The notes beneath the pieces were generated by a model. The model did not search any database, had not been told where the DNA came from, and saw only the letters and a list, made by a program, of their open reading frames with translations. A program made the translations under genes and the position numbers. Positions 25,527-35,079 of a stretch of 64,000 bases of DNA are shown here, piece by piece. Origin of the DNA: Bacteroidales bacterium (lineage in GTDB: Bacteria > Bacteroidota > Bacteroidia > Bacteroidales > VadinHA17); assembly GCA_025454795.1 (NCBI GenBank), contig JALONT010000006.1, positions 1 through 64,000 of the forward strand, in the 5' to 3' direction. Numbering within the stretch: position 1 is the stretch's first letter; each line of letters begins with the position of its first letter.

Positions 25527-25542
25527 TTATTACATCCCCCTG

Positions 25543-25560
25543 TCCCCCTTCAAAGGGGGA
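25543..25560. repeat. Palindrome TCCCCCTT-AAGGGGGA
   Basis: Eight-base arms with a 2-nt centre lie upstream of hydE. The same kind of element (CCCCTCCTT...AAGGAGGGG) occurs at 59866-59886, which points to a dispersed family. Confidence 0.7.
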
Positions 25561-25619
25561 GGTTAATATTTTTAAGCTCTTCTTTATAAAATTTACCAGT
25601 AAATAAAAAATGTACTGTC

Positions 25620-25649
25620 ATTGCGATCCCGCAAAACGGGAGAAGCAAT
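25620..25649. repeat. Dispersed ATTGC...GCAAT inverted repeat
   Basis: Outer arms ATTGC/GCAAT (25620-25624, 25645-25649) and inner arms TCCCG/CGGGA (25627-25631, 25637-25641) form an imperfect hairpin around AAAA. From memory, repeats of this shape (ATTGCGA...GAAGCAAT) are widely dispersed in bacterial genomes. Confidence 0.65.
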
Positions 25650-25688
25650 CTTTCTAATTTTATCCTGCATCCTTTTACACTTAAGATG

Positions 25689-25737
25689 TCTCTACGCTCC
25701 TGCGCCCCTGAGCCTCTGCACCTCTACGCCCCTGTGC
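25689..25737. repeat. CCTCTGCGCC-type degenerate repeat
   Basis: Degenerate 9-11-bp units (CTCCTGCGCCC, CTGAGCCTCTGCACCTCTACGCCCCTGTGCC broken over the line) lie just before the 3' end of the convergent C69 peptidase gene. They belong with the GC-rich form of the CACAGAG family. Confidence 0.55.
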
Positions 25738-25740
25738 CTT

Positions 25741-27354
25741 TCAAAATCCTCTCCCAAACATCCCCCATAGCGTCACCTTCATATCTTCCCACTTTTTCAT
25801 TGCTGAAAAAGCAAAAGAGTTCGTATATTCTGTCACATATTTTTTTGCCTCATGATTCTTTCCTTGTTTGACAAGTTCATTAACATTTTTTTCAACAAGA
25901 GGAAGTTCTGAAATTGCTTTATCTTCAAACTCCCTGACAGCTGATTCTATCATTTGTCTGCTTTTTGACCAGTTTACTGTTGCAAGTTTGTTAGCCTCTC
26001 TGAATGACCAGATTGCTGCATCAGGTCTGTATCGCTGCTGCCCGCAGATGCTGAATGAGGCAGGTAACTGAAGAACGCCGCTGAAGATAGGGATCCGGGG
26101 ACTTTCTCCGGGGTTATCGAAGGAAAACCAGGCGATTGCACCCACTTCATCTGGCAGCCAGCCACGGCACTGGATAACATGTGAATAGGAACATGCAGGT
26201 ATCGCTATTGTTCTCTGACGTTCAACAACTCCTGGTTTTAGCTCATTCAGAAGGGTACGCAGATCATTGCTCATCCAGTTGTTAATTACAGGACTCTTGA
26301 TCTTCTCTTCAACGTCATTCCCGCCGGCATCTTTTTTCCTGACCGTAATCAAAAGGTTTCTGGTCATATCATAGGGTGTCCCTTCATAAGTTTCCCTGAA
26401 AAATTTCATCACATCACTAACTGACAGCTTTTTTTCCGGCTTAACAGAAAAGGGCAGTTCCTCTGCATCCATGCTGAGGTTAGAAGAGGGTGAGAGGGTG
26501 CTTAAAATGTAAAATTCCCGTATCGCAAAAGGCTTTTTACCGTTGATGATCTTCCAGAACTTAAGCGGTTCTATTCCATCCCAGTAGCCAAGTTTTCTTG
26601 CAACCTTCTGAAGATCGGTACTATACATGAAGAATTCAGAATTTTTAAAATCAACAACTGAGATCCTGGGAATATTGGCCGCAATACCGACATGATCATC
26701 AGGTATTCGCTGGGCACACCAGATTGCTGATGGTTTCCCTTTCCCTGACCCTGATATTTCGAGCTGCCAGACCTCTTTCGGATCGGCAAGTGTGATACAT
26801 TCAGCCTGATCCGCATACCCATATTCCTCTGCCAGCTTCCCGATAAGAGCAATACCTTCGCGGGCTGTACTGCATCGCTGGAGAGCTATCTTTTCAAGTT
26901 CTTCGATGAGAAACAGTCCATCCTTATTCATAAGCTCTTCTCTTCCATAAATTGTTGTTTCGCCGATCGCAAGCTGCTTTTCATTCATACATGGATAAGC
27001 AGTATTAAGGAAGGCATAAGTCTCTTCAGCTTCAGGTATTTCTCCCTTTTTATTCACCCCGGTCATATCCCAGGCTTCCTCAGTATGAATCATACCCCAG
27101 TAAACCGGATGCATTGATCCTTTTTCATGTTTTGAATGAGGAAATATCTCAACCCATGTCCGGTAATTGCCGTCGCAGGTGTGGGAAGTCATTACTGATC
27201 CGTCAGTACTTGCCAGCCTTCCAACCATTATGCTTGTGCAGTTCTCAGCGTAGCCGGGGCCATCAGAAGCAATATCATCATTTTGTGGAAATGCTGTTAA
27301 TGAATAAATTAATAGCATTATTATTAAACCGGACGGATTCAGAATTCTTTTCAT
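25741..27354 (-). CDS. C69-family dipeptidase (PepD-like), exported
   Basis: The 537-residue protein has a signal peptide (LIIMLLIYSLTAFPQ) followed by an N-terminal-nucleophile hydrolase domain of peptidase family C69. The presumed catalytic cysteine is C39 in ENCTSIMVG, which would become the new N-terminus after processing. Family members hydrolyse dipeptides, and an extracytoplasmic peptide-degrading role fits the neighbouring amino-acid fermentation genes. A minus-strand promoter box lies at 27395-27402. It does not appear to share a transcript with hydE, from which it is separated by a repeat-rich gap. Confidence 0.87.
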   Translation of the reverse strand: MKRILNPSGLIIMLLIYSLTAFPQNDDIASDGPGYAENCTSIMVGRLASTDGSVMTSHTCDGNYRTWVEIFPHSKHEKGSMHPVYWGMIHTEEAWDMTGVNKKGEIPEAEETYAFLNTAYPCMNEKQLAIGETTIYGREELMNKDGLFLIEELEKIALQRCSTAREGIALIGKLAEEYGYADQAECITLADPKEVWQLEISGSGKGKPSAIWCAQRIPDDHVGIAANIPRISVVDFKNSEFFMYSTDLQKVARKLGYWDGIEPLKFWKIINGKKPFAIREFYILSTLSPSSNLSMDAEELPFSVKPEKKLSVSDVMKFFRETYEGTPYDMTRNLLITVRKKDAGGNDVEEKIKSPVINNWMSNDLRTLLNELKPGVVERQRTIAIPACSYSHVIQCRGWLPDEVGAIAWFSFDNPGESPRIPIFSGVLQLPASFSICGQQRYRPDAAIWSFREANKLATVNWSKSRQMIESAVREFEDKAISELPLVEKNVNELVKQGKNHEAKKYVTEYTNSFAFSAMKKWEDMKVTLWGMFGRGF

Positions 27355-27700
27355 AGAACATTGGACGGGTTAAATATTTATAACTGTTATTCTGCAAAAT
27401 TAACTTTTAAAATCATTTAAAATCATTGCCCGATAATCTGCCTGGTGCTTTGATTTTTATTCCGGGAGTGCGTTCCGGGTCATTTTTATATGACAAGTAT
27501 CCTGATTTGTACTATTATTTTTTATTATATTGCCTTATTGTTATTTCAGCATATGATTTTATTAAATTGTTATAAATCAGAACTGTATTTATATGTTGTC
27601 GCTCAGAATGTCGGTTTTCTGAAGTGGTTTTACGGTTTATAGGATTTTCTCCATCAGGGATTATTTTATCGATAATTCACTCCTTACCTTATTTTGAAAA
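27355..27700. other. Divergent intergenic region, 346 bp
   Basis: This AT-rich spacer lies between the leftward C69 peptidase gene and the rightward acyl-CoA synthetase gene. A promoter box for the peptidase is at 27395-27402, and a perfect 10-bp palindrome TTATCGATAA is at 27666-27675, 26 bp before the rightward gene. No RNA gene or open frame is evident. Confidence 0.6.
27395..27402 (-). promoter_or_regulatory. Candidate -7 box TAATTTTG of the C69 peptidase gene
   Basis: Read leftward, 27402-27395 is TAATTTTG, matching TAnnTTTG, 40 bp before the start codon at 27354. Confidence 0.45.
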
Positions 27701-29758
27701 ATGATAAATAATAAATTAATAAATCCGGACAGCATTGTCGTTGTCGGAGGATCAGAAAACCTCATTAAACCAGGTGGAAAAATTCTGAAAAATATTATCG
27801 ACGGGAAATTCACGGGTGCTCTCTGCGTGGTTAATCCAAAGCAGGATTCTGTCCAGGGTGTGAAATCTTACAGAGACCTGAAGGATATTCCTCAGACCGA
27901 TCTTGCAATCCTTGCAATCCAGGCAAAAGATTGTCTTCCTGCTGTAGAGATTCTTGTTAAAGAAAAGGAAACCAAAGCATTTATTATTATTTCAGCAGGA
28001 TTCCGTGAAGCCGGTGAAGAGGGGAAAAAGTTTGAAAAGGAGATAGCTGAAATTATCGATAATGCCGGCGGATGTCTTATAGGGCCAAACTGCATCGGTG
28101 TGATAAGTCAGACTTACAGCGGTATTTTCACCACACCTGTTCCACGACTGAACAGCAAGGGTTGCGATTTTGTTTCAGGTTCGGGAGCTACAGCAGTGTT
28201 TATCTTCGAATCAGCAATTCCCAAAGGAGTCAATTTTTCCAGTGTCATTTCTGTTGGTAACAGTGCTCAAACGGGGGTTGAGGAAGTTTTGGAATATTGG
28301 GATAATAATTTTGATCCTGCGGTTAGCTCTGCTATTAAGCTGATCTATATTGAGAGTATCCAGAATCCGGATAAGCTTCTGCATCATGCTTCTTCACTTA
28401 TCCGGAAGGGTTGCAGGATTGCCGCCATTAAAGCCGGGACAAGTGAAGCAGGAAGCAGGGCAGCATCATCTCATACAGGAGCAATGGCAACATCTGATTC
28501 AGCCGTTGAAGCCTTATTTCGTAAAGCAGGAATAGTCAGGTGCTCCGGACGGGAAGAGCTTACAACCGTAGCTTCAGTATTTTTTCATAAACATTTGAAA
28601 GGAAGGAATATAGCTATCATTACACATGCCGGGGGTCCTGCTGTAATGCTTACTGATGCATTATCTGCAGGAGGGATGAATATTCCCAGGATAACCGGCG
28701 AACATCATGATAAGTTACTTGCAATGATGAATTCCGGAGCATCAGCAAATAACCCGATCGACATGATAGCTACTGCAACCAGTGAACAGCTTGATAAAAT
28801 AATTGAATACACCGATAAAAAGATGCCTGACATCGATGGCATGACTGTAATATTCGGAAGTAATGGTTTGAATGATATGACAGTGATCTATGACCTTCTG
28901 CATAAGAAAATTGAGGAGTGCAACAAACCACTTTTCCCAATACTGCCATCAGTCGAAAGCTCTGAGACAGAACTGGATTATTTTCTTGAAAAAGGGCATG
29001 TAAACTTTCCTGATGAAGTTGTTCTGGGAAGGGCACTGACAAAAATATCAAACACTCCTTATCCCGCCGATGAAAAGATTTTTCTCAGGGAAATTGATGT
29101 TCCGATGATACGTAAGATAATCGATGATGCTCCAAATGGCTATCTTGAACCGGACATAATTCAGAAACTGCTGGTTGCAGCAAGCATACCGACTGTTGAG
29201 GAAGCTGTCGTAAAGACAAAGAAAGAGCTGCTTGCACTGGCTGATAGTGCAGGATTTCCATTAGCGCTGAAAGTCGTCGGACATGTTCATAAATCTGACG
29301 TAGGAGGCGTGACACTCAATATTAAATCTAAGACTCACCTTGAGGCTGAATTTAACAGGATGACAAAGATAGAGGGTGTTAAGGCAGTTCTTGTACAGCG
29401 CATGCTTACGGGAACAGAGCTTTTTATTGGCGCAAAATATGAACCTAAGTTCGGACATATTATTCTTTGCGGACTTGGAGGTATATTCGTTGAGGTGTTG
29501 GGAGATGTATCTTCAGGACTTGCTCCGCTTACTTTTAATGAAGCGGGATCCATGATACGAAGCCTGAAGAGTTACAGGATAATCCATGGCACGCGGGGTA
29601 AACCTGGAATAAATGAACAGAAGTTTGCCGAGATCATTGTAAGGCTTTCAAGCCTTCTGCGATTTGCAACAGAGATAAAGGAGATGGATCTTAATCCGCT
29701 CATCGGAAGCCATGAAGCAATAACTGTTGTCGACGCAAGAATCAGATTAGAAAAGTGA
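27701..29758 (+). CDS. ADP-forming acyl-CoA synthetase, fused alpha-beta
   Basis: The 685-residue cytoplasmic enzyme fuses a CoA-binding and ligase-CoA part (about residues 1-455) to an ATP-grasp domain (about 465-685). The phosphorylated histidine is in SSHTGAMATSDSA near residue 265, and the ATP-grasp segment ALKVVGHVHKSDVGG is near 525. Such enzymes convert acyl-CoA + ADP + Pi to acid + CoA + ATP, the energy-conserving last step of peptide fermentation. Acyl-CoAs from the 2-oxoacid oxidoreductase encoded at 32963-35622 are the likely substrates. It heads a same-strand series of genes. Confidence 0.92.
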   Translation: MINNKLINPDSIVVVGGSENLIKPGGKILKNIIDGKFTGALCVVNPKQDSVQGVKSYRDLKDIPQTDLAILAIQAKDCLPAVEILVKEKETKAFIIISAGFREAGEEGKKFEKEIAEIIDNAGGCLIGPNCIGVISQTYSGIFTTPVPRLNSKGCDFVSGSGATAVFIFESAIPKGVNFSSVISVGNSAQTGVEEVLEYWDNNFDPAVSSAIKLIYIESIQNPDKLLHHASSLIRKGCRIAAIKAGTSEAGSRAASSHTGAMATSDSAVEALFRKAGIVRCSGREELTTVASVFFHKHLKGRNIAIITHAGGPAVMLTDALSAGGMNIPRITGEHHDKLLAMMNSGASANNPIDMIATATSEQLDKIIEYTDKKMPDIDGMTVIFGSNGLNDMTVIYDLLHKKIEECNKPLFPILPSVESSETELDYFLEKGHVNFPDEVVLGRALTKISNTPYPADEKIFLREIDVPMIRKIIDDAPNGYLEPDIIQKLLVAASIPTVEEAVVKTKKELLALADSAGFPLALKVVGHVHKSDVGGVTLNIKSKTHLEAEFNRMTKIEGVKAVLVQRMLTGTELFIGAKYEPKFGHIILCGLGGIFVEVLGDVSSGLAPLTFNEAGSMIRSLKSYRIIHGTRGKPGINEQKFAEIIVRLSSLLRFATEIKEMDLNPLIGSHEAITVVDARIRLEK

Positions 29759-29837
29759 TCATAAGCATAAAATATCTATTCAAAGTATAAATGATTATAT
29801 TCGGAATTTCTGATTGTATAATTAAAAATATAAGACT

Positions 29838-30263
29838 ATGATAATCCATCAGTTATCAGTATTTCTTGAAAATAAGTCAGGACGGATTGCAGAGGTACTG
29901 GAGGTTCTGGGTAAGGAGAACATAAGGATTACTGCCCTGAGTATGGCTGACACTAATGAGTTCGGCATTTTGCGGCTAATTGTATCTGATCCTGATAAGG
30001 CCAGGGCGCTGCTAAAAGAGCAATTGTTCACAGTAAACATTTCTGATGTTATTTCGGTTATGGCACCTGATGAAGCCAGATATTATGCTAAAGTTCTTAA
30101 AATACTTTCCGACATCGAAATTTCCGTTGAATATACATATGCTTTTTCCACGGGGAAAAAATCGATAATAATCTTAAGATGCAGCGATAATGAAAAGGCA
30201 ATTAAAGCAATCAAGGATCATGAAATGGAGCTTCTGAAGGCAAGCGATCTGTATAAGATTTAA
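29838..30263 (+). CDS. Tandem ACT-domain protein
   Basis: The 141-residue protein consists of two ACT domains (about 1-70 and 72-141), beginning HQLSVFLENKSGRIAEVL. ACT domains bind amino acids and act allosterically. Such proteins are often found beside phenylacetate-CoA ligase and 2-oxoacid oxidoreductase genes, as here, so it probably senses an amino acid for this pathway; the ligand is unknown. It lies 79 bp after the acyl-CoA synthetase gene and 51 bp before paaK. Confidence 0.85.
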   Translation: MIIHQLSVFLENKSGRIAEVLEVLGKENIRITALSMADTNEFGILRLIVSDPDKARALLKEQLFTVNISDVISVMAPDEARYYAKVLKILSDIEISVEYTYAFSTGKKSIIILRCSDNEKAIKAIKDHEMELLKASDLYKI

Positions 30264-30314
30264 TTAAGAATTACAAATTGAGAATTATAATAATCAGAAT
30301 AGTTGGAATCAAAA

Positions 30315-31616
30315 ATGGAGATCTGGAACAGGCATTTCGAATGCATGAATCGCGATAACCTGAAGCAGGTCCAGGGTGAACGGTTGCGGGAGACGGTTGA
30401 GAGAGTATATTTCAATGTCCCTTACTATCGGCATAAGATGCAGGAGGCAGGTCTGGCACCTGAAAGCATTCATACAATAGATGATATTACAAAGCTCCCG
30501 TTTACAACAAAGATTGATCTGAGAGATAACTATCCTTTTGGACTCTTTGCAGTACCTATGAGCGAAATAGTACGTCTTCATGCCTCATCCGGGACAACAG
30601 GAAAACCTACTGTGGTAGGTTACACCCGTAACGATATTTCAACCTGGTCGGAGGTGATGGCACGTACCCTGACATCTGCCGGTGCAAACCGTAATGATTT
30701 TATTCAGATTGCTTATGGTTACGGATTATTCACCGGCGGCCTGGGACTGCATTATGGCGGTGAAAAAATCGGAGCATCAGTGATTCCGGTTTCAGGCGGC
30801 AATACCAGCCGTCAGCTGCAGCTGATGCATGATTTCGGAACAACAATTCTTGCATGCACTCCGTCGTACGCTCTTTTTCTTGCTGAAGCAATTAATGAGA
30901 GCGGCATAAAACGGGAGGAACTGAAGCTTAAAGCTGGTGTTTTTGGTGCAGAGCCGTGGACTGAAAACATGCGCAGGGAAATCGAACAAAAGCTGAAGAT
31001 AAAAGCTATCGATATTTATGGTCTGAGTGAAGTGATCGGCCCTGGCGTCGCAAGTGAATGCATGTATCAGGAAGGACTCCATGTAAGTGAAGATCATTTT
31101 TATCCTGAAATCATAGATCCGGAAACACTTCAGGTTTTGCCTGAAGGATCAATAGGAGAACTGGTTTTTACAACTATTACCAAGGAAGGGCTCCCATTGA
31201 TCCGGTATCGTACCCGTGATCTTACAAGGCTCACATATGAAAAATGCAGATGCGGAAGGACAATGGCACGCATGGAAAAATGTCTCGGACGGAGCGATGA
31301 TATGCTGATAATAAGGGGAGTAAACCTGTTTCCTTCACAGATTGAGACAGTTCTTCTTGAGATGAAAGAGATAAAACCTCACTACCGCATCATCGTTGAC
31401 AGAGTAAATAACCTTGATACGCTTGAACTGCAGGTTGAGGTTGAAGAAGAGTTTTTCCAGGATAAGATAAGTCAGCTGCAATCCATTCGCGCTAAGCTTC
31501 AGGATAACCTTGAGAGTGCAACAGGTCTTGGGATCAGGGTGACTCTTGTTGAACCAAAAACAATTGAAAGAAGCGAAGGAAAATCACAACGTGTGATTGA
31601 CAAAAGGAAATACTAA
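30315..31616 (+). CDS. paaK: Phenylacetate-CoA ligase (PaaK-like)
   Basis: The 433-residue adenylating enzyme shows the AMP-binding loop [14 protein letters not shown] near residue 93, further motifs such as [10 protein letters not shown], and the C-terminal domain with [13 protein letters not shown]. Family members activate phenylacetate or other aryl acetates with ATP and CoA. In a fermenter it may instead act with the 2-oxoacid oxidoreductase on aromatic amino-acid products. The ATG at 30315 is chosen over the in-frame TTG at 30303. Confidence 0.9.
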   Translation: MEIWNRHFECMNRDNLKQVQGERLRETVERVYFNVPYYRHKMQEAGLAPESIHTIDDITKLPFTTKIDLRDNYPFGLFAVPMSEIVRLHASSGTTGKPTVVGYTRNDISTWSEVMARTLTSAGANRNDFIQIAYGYGLFTGGLGLHYGGEKIGASVIPVSGGNTSRQLQLMHDFGTTILACTPSYALFLAEAINESGIKREELKLKAGVFGAEPWTENMRREIEQKLKIKAIDIYGLSEVIGPGVASECMYQEGLHVSEDHFYPEIIDPETLQVLPEGSIGELVFTTITKEGLPLIRYRTRDLTRLTYEKCRCGRTMARMEKCLGRSDDMLIIRGVNLFPSQIETVLLEMKEIKPHYRIIVDRVNNLDTLELQVEVEEEFFQDKISQLQSIRAKLQDNLESATGLGIRVTLVEPKTIERSEGKSQRVIDKRKY

Positions 31617-31635
31617 TCGAACATTTAAAACTATT

Positions 31636-32940
31636 ATGATACCAATAACTTCTGATTTAATTGAAAATATTGCCCTGGAGAACGGGATACCGGCCCTGGG
31701 ATCTGCATCAATCCGTGAGATTTCTCACCTTGTAGATCTGATAGAGGCTAAGACGGGAATCAGATTCATCAGGATGGAGATGGGAGTACCCGGATTACCT
31801 GCACCTTCTGTTGCAGTTGAGGGTGAAATTAAAGCTCTTAAAAGCGGAATGGCTTCACTTTATCCGGAGATATCCGGAATCCCATCATTAAAGGAAGAGG
31901 CTGCACGGTTTATCAAATTATTCCTTAATGTAAGAATAAGCAAGGAAGGCTGTATACCCACTGTCGGTTCCATGATGGGAGGAATGGTAAGCTTTCTGGT
32001 TGCAAACAGGAATGACAAATCCAAGGAGGGCACCCTTTTTATTGATCCCGGTTTTCCTGTCCAGAAACAGCAGGTGAAAATGATAGGACATGATTATTAT
32101 TCTTTCGATGTATATAATTACAGGGGGAAGAAACTTAAGGCAAAACTTGAATCATACCTGAAAACGGGAAAGGTATCATCTCTGCTTTATTCAAATCCAA
32201 ACAATCCGTCATGGATATGTCTTACGGAGGAAGAGTTGTCAATAATAGGAAGTCTGGCAAAGAAATATGACGTTATTGTGATTGAGGACCTGGCATATTT
32301 CGGAATGGATTTCAGGAAAGACTATTCACGACCGGGAGTACCGCCTTACCAGCCAACGATAGCTCATTATACCGATGACTATATTCTGCTGATCTCCAGC
32401 TCAAAGATGTTCAGCTATGCAGGACAGCGCATTGGACTGATGGCAGTATCAGACCACCTGTTTAACAGAACCTATCCCGATCTTTTAAGATATTATTCGA
32501 CAGATAAATTTGGACATTCTATTATCTTTGGAGCTTTGTACGGTTTATCAGCAGGTGTAACCCATTCTGCTCAATTCGGGCTTGCTGCTTTGCTGAAAGC
32601 TGTCAATGACGATACTTATCGTTACCGGGATGACATAATCGAGTATGCCGAAAAAGCTTCGATAATGAAGAAAATATTCATTCAGCATGGCTTCAGAATA
32701 GTCTACGACAGGGATCTTAATGAACCTATTGGTGATGGATTTTATTTTACTATTTCATATCCGGGAATGAGCGGAAGGGAATTACTGGGGGAGCTCATAC
32801 GTTACGGTGTAAGTACGATTTCACTCGATATCACAGGTAGCGAAAGAGAGGGGTTGAGAGCCTGTGTCTCAATGGTACCCAGGGATTTGTTCAGTGACCT
32901 GGAGAAACGTCTTAAGAAGTTCAGGCAAGATCATAATTAG
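31636..32940 (+). CDS. PLP-dependent class I/II aminotransferase
   Basis: The 434-residue enzyme has the fold-type I layout with the cofactor lysine in SSSKMFSYAGQRIG near residue 258 and the NPNNPSW motif near 186. It would turn an amino acid into the 2-oxoacid used by the oxidoreductase encoded directly downstream. Aromatic or branched-chain specificity is suggested by the neighbouring PaaK-like gene but not proven. The ATG at 31636 starts at the homologous region; the in-frame start at 31597 would overlap paaK. Confidence 0.88.
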   Translation: MIPITSDLIENIALENGIPALGSASIREISHLVDLIEAKTGIRFIRMEMGVPGLPAPSVAVEGEIKALKSGMASLYPEISGIPSLKEEAARFIKLFLNVRISKEGCIPTVGSMMGGMVSFLVANRNDKSKEGTLFIDPGFPVQKQQVKMIGHDYYSFDVYNYRGKKLKAKLESYLKTGKVSSLLYSNPNNPSWICLTEEELSIIGSLAKKYDVIVIEDLAYFGMDFRKDYSRPGVPPYQPTIAHYTDDYILLISSSKMFSYAGQRIGLMAVSDHLFNRTYPDLLRYYSTDKFGHSIIFGALYGLSAGVTHSAQFGLAALLKAVNDDTYRYRDDIIEYAEKASIMKKIFIQHGFRIVYDRDLNEPIGDGFYFTISYPGMSGRELLGELIRYGVSTISLDITGSEREGLRACVSMVPRDLFSDLEKRLKKFRQDHN

Positions 32941-32962
32941 GAACGAATAAATAATATTAAAT

Positions 32963-33187
32963 ATGGCAAAGATCAGAGGGAGTATTGTAGTAAATATAGA
33001 CAGATGCAAAGGTTGCGAAGTGTGTATGGTATCGTGTCCTACAGGTACCATTGCAATGGCTAAGGAGGTCAATCACAAAGGATACTATTATGCTTACCCG
33101 GCAAATCCTGACCTTTGTATTGGTTGCGCCAGTTGTGCAATGGTTTGTCCCGATGGCGTAATAACAGTGTATAAAACAAAAATATAG
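32963..33187 (+). CDS. 2-oxoacid:ferredoxin oxidoreductase delta subunit (2[4Fe-4S] ferredoxin)
   Basis: The 74-residue protein has two complete [4Fe-4S] motifs, CKGCEVCMVSCP and CIGCASCAMVCP. It is the ferredoxin-like subunit that takes electrons from the thiamine-dependent core. It is followed after 7 bp by the alpha subunit, so all four subunits form one unit. Confidence 0.93.
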   Translation: MAKIRGSIVVNIDRCKGCEVCMVSCPTGTIAMAKEVNHKGYYYAYPANPDLCIGCASCAMVCPDGVITVYKTKI

Positions 33188-33194
33188 CATAGTA

Positions 33195-34265
33195 ATGGAA
33201 AAGGAATTACGACTTATGAAAGGCAATGAGGCTGTTGCAGAGGCTGCAATACGCGCAGGTGCGGATGGTTATTTCGGGTATCCCATTACACCCCAGAGCG
33301 AAATTCTGGAATATCTGATGGAAGCAAGTCCCTGGAAAACAACCGGTATGGTCGTGCTTCAGGCTGAAAGCGAGATTGCAGCAATAAATATGGTATATGG
33401 AGGTGCAGCTTGCGGGAAGAAAGTATTAACTACATCTTCATCCCCCGGTATCAGCCTGAAACAGGAGGGAATAACATATATTGCCGGTGCTGAATTACCT
33501 TGTTTGATCGTGAATGTGGTCAGGGGCGGCCCGGGACTTGGAACAATCCAACCGGCGCAATCAGATTATTTTCAGGCAGTTAAAGGCGGCGGGCATGGTG
33601 ATTACCATCTTATTGTTTTGGCGCCTGCCTCAGTCCAGGAGATGGCTGATTTTGTCGGCCTGGGATTTGACCTGGCATTCAAATATCGCAATCCGGCAAT
33701 GATACTTTCCGATGGTGCAATCGGACAGATGATGGAGAAGGTCTGGCTTAGCCCGCAACAAGAAAGGTCAAAGAGTGTACCGGCATGGGCGACAACCGGA
33801 AAACCTTCAACACGCAAACGGAATATTATTACATCTCTTGATCTGGATCCGAATGCACAGGAGGTTTTCAATCAGAAACTGATTGCAAAATACAATGAGA
33901 TTAAGGAAAAGGAGGTAAGGTATGAGGAGCTCCGGTGCGATGATGCAGAATATCTCTTTGTTGCATATGGAACGAGTGCACGGGTATGTATGAAATCAGT
34001 TCAGCTGGCACGGGCACAGGGTATAAAGGTCGGATTATTACGCCCGATAACACTTTACCCATACCCGTCAAAACGGCTGAACCAGCTGGCAGACAGAGTA
34101 AAAGTGATGATATCAGTAGAGATGAGCGCCGGACAGATGATTGAGGATGTGCTACTGTCAGTTAATGGTAAAGTGCCGGTTCATCACTTTGGAAGAATGG
34201 GCGGAATTGTAACAAATCCGGAAGAAGTTGTCGAAAACCTGAAATCAAAGATTATAGGAGGTTAA
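33195..34265 (+). CDS. vorB: 2-oxoacid:ferredoxin oxidoreductase alpha subunit (VorB-like)
   Basis: The 356-residue subunit contains the pyrimidine-binding part of the thiamine-diphosphate enzyme (GYPITPQSEILEYL near residue 28) and a C-terminal transketolase-like domain. Length and motif resemble VorB (3-methyl-2-oxobutanoate oxidoreductase), but KorA-like 2-oxoglutarate enzymes look similar, so substrate preference is open. The complex oxidises 2-oxoacids to acyl-CoA + CO2 and reduces ferredoxin. Confidence 0.9.
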   Translation: MEKELRLMKGNEAVAEAAIRAGADGYFGYPITPQSEILEYLMEASPWKTTGMVVLQAESEIAAINMVYGGAACGKKVLTTSSSPGISLKQEGITYIAGAELPCLIVNVVRGGPGLGTIQPAQSDYFQAVKGGGHGDYHLIVLAPASVQEMADFVGLGFDLAFKYRNPAMILSDGAIGQMMEKVWLSPQQERSKSVPAWATTGKPSTRKRNIITSLDLDPNAQEVFNQKLIAKYNEIKEKEVRYEELRCDDAEYLFVAYGTSARVCMKSVQLARAQGIKVGLLRPITLYPYPSKRLNQLADRVKVMISVEMSAGQMIEDVLLSVNGKVPVHHFGRMGGIVTNPEEVVENLKSKIIGG

Positions 34266-34268
34266 GAA

Positions 34269-35060
34269 ATGGCTGAAGCTACAGGAATTAAAGATATTCT
34301 AAAACCTGAAAATCTGGTTTATAATAAAACGAAGATTATGACCGACAATGTGCTCTCATATTGTCCGGGTTGTGGTCATGGAACAGCTCATCGTATTCTT
34401 GCCGAAATAATTGGTGAGGAAGGACTTCAGTCGCAAACTATCGGAGTATCTCCGGTAGGCTGTTCAGTGCTTCTGTATAATTATCTGGATATCGACTGGC
34501 AGGAAGCTGCACATGGACGTGCTCCGGCTGTTGCAACAGCAATTAAACGTCTGTTACCTGACAAATTTGTATTCACGTACCAGGGCGATGGTGATCTTGC
34601 TGCAATAGGAACAGCAGAGACTATCCATTCCTGCAACAGGGGCGAAAATATCCTTATCATTTTCATAAACAACGGGATCTATGGAATGACCGGCGGACAA
34701 ATGGCTCCGACGACAATTTCAGGGATGAAGACTTCTACCTCCCCCTACGGAAGAGATGTTAAACTGATGGGTAATCCTTTGAAAATAACTGATATTGTAG
34801 CAACATTACCCGGTACATATTATGTTACCCGGCAAAGTGTTCATACCCCTGCCAATGTCAGAAAAACAAAAAAAGCAATGAGAAAGGCAGTTCAATATCA
34901 GAAACTTAATAAAGGAACCTGCTTTATCGAGATTGTTTCGAACTGCCCTTCAGGATGGAAAATGACTCCGGTACTATCTAATAAATGGATGGAGGAAAAT
35001 ATGTTCCCTTTCTATCCTCTTGGAGATATTAAGGTACCTGAAGAAAAATCTGCTCAGTAA
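34269..35060 (+). CDS. 2-oxoacid:ferredoxin oxidoreductase beta subunit (TPP-binding)
   Basis: The 263-residue subunit carries the thiamine-diphosphate motif, GDGDLAAIG followed by NNGIYGMTGGQ, and an N-terminal CPGCGHGTAHR segment. It forms the catalytic core with the alpha subunit, whose stop codon is 3 bp upstream. The conserved cysteines of CPGC are expected for this family. Confidence 0.93.
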   Translation: MAEATGIKDILKPENLVYNKTKIMTDNVLSYCPGCGHGTAHRILAEIIGEEGLQSQTIGVSPVGCSVLLYNYLDIDWQEAAHGRAPAVATAIKRLLPDKFVFTYQGDGDLAAIGTAETIHSCNRGENILIIFINNGIYGMTGGQMAPTTISGMKTSTSPYGRDVKLMGNPLKITDIVATLPGTYYVTRQSVHTPANVRKTKKAMRKAVQYQKLNKGTCFIEIVSNCPSGWKMTPVLSNKWMEENMFPFYPLGDIKVPEEKSAQ

Positions 35061-35079
35061 CAATAAAAATCAAAAAGAA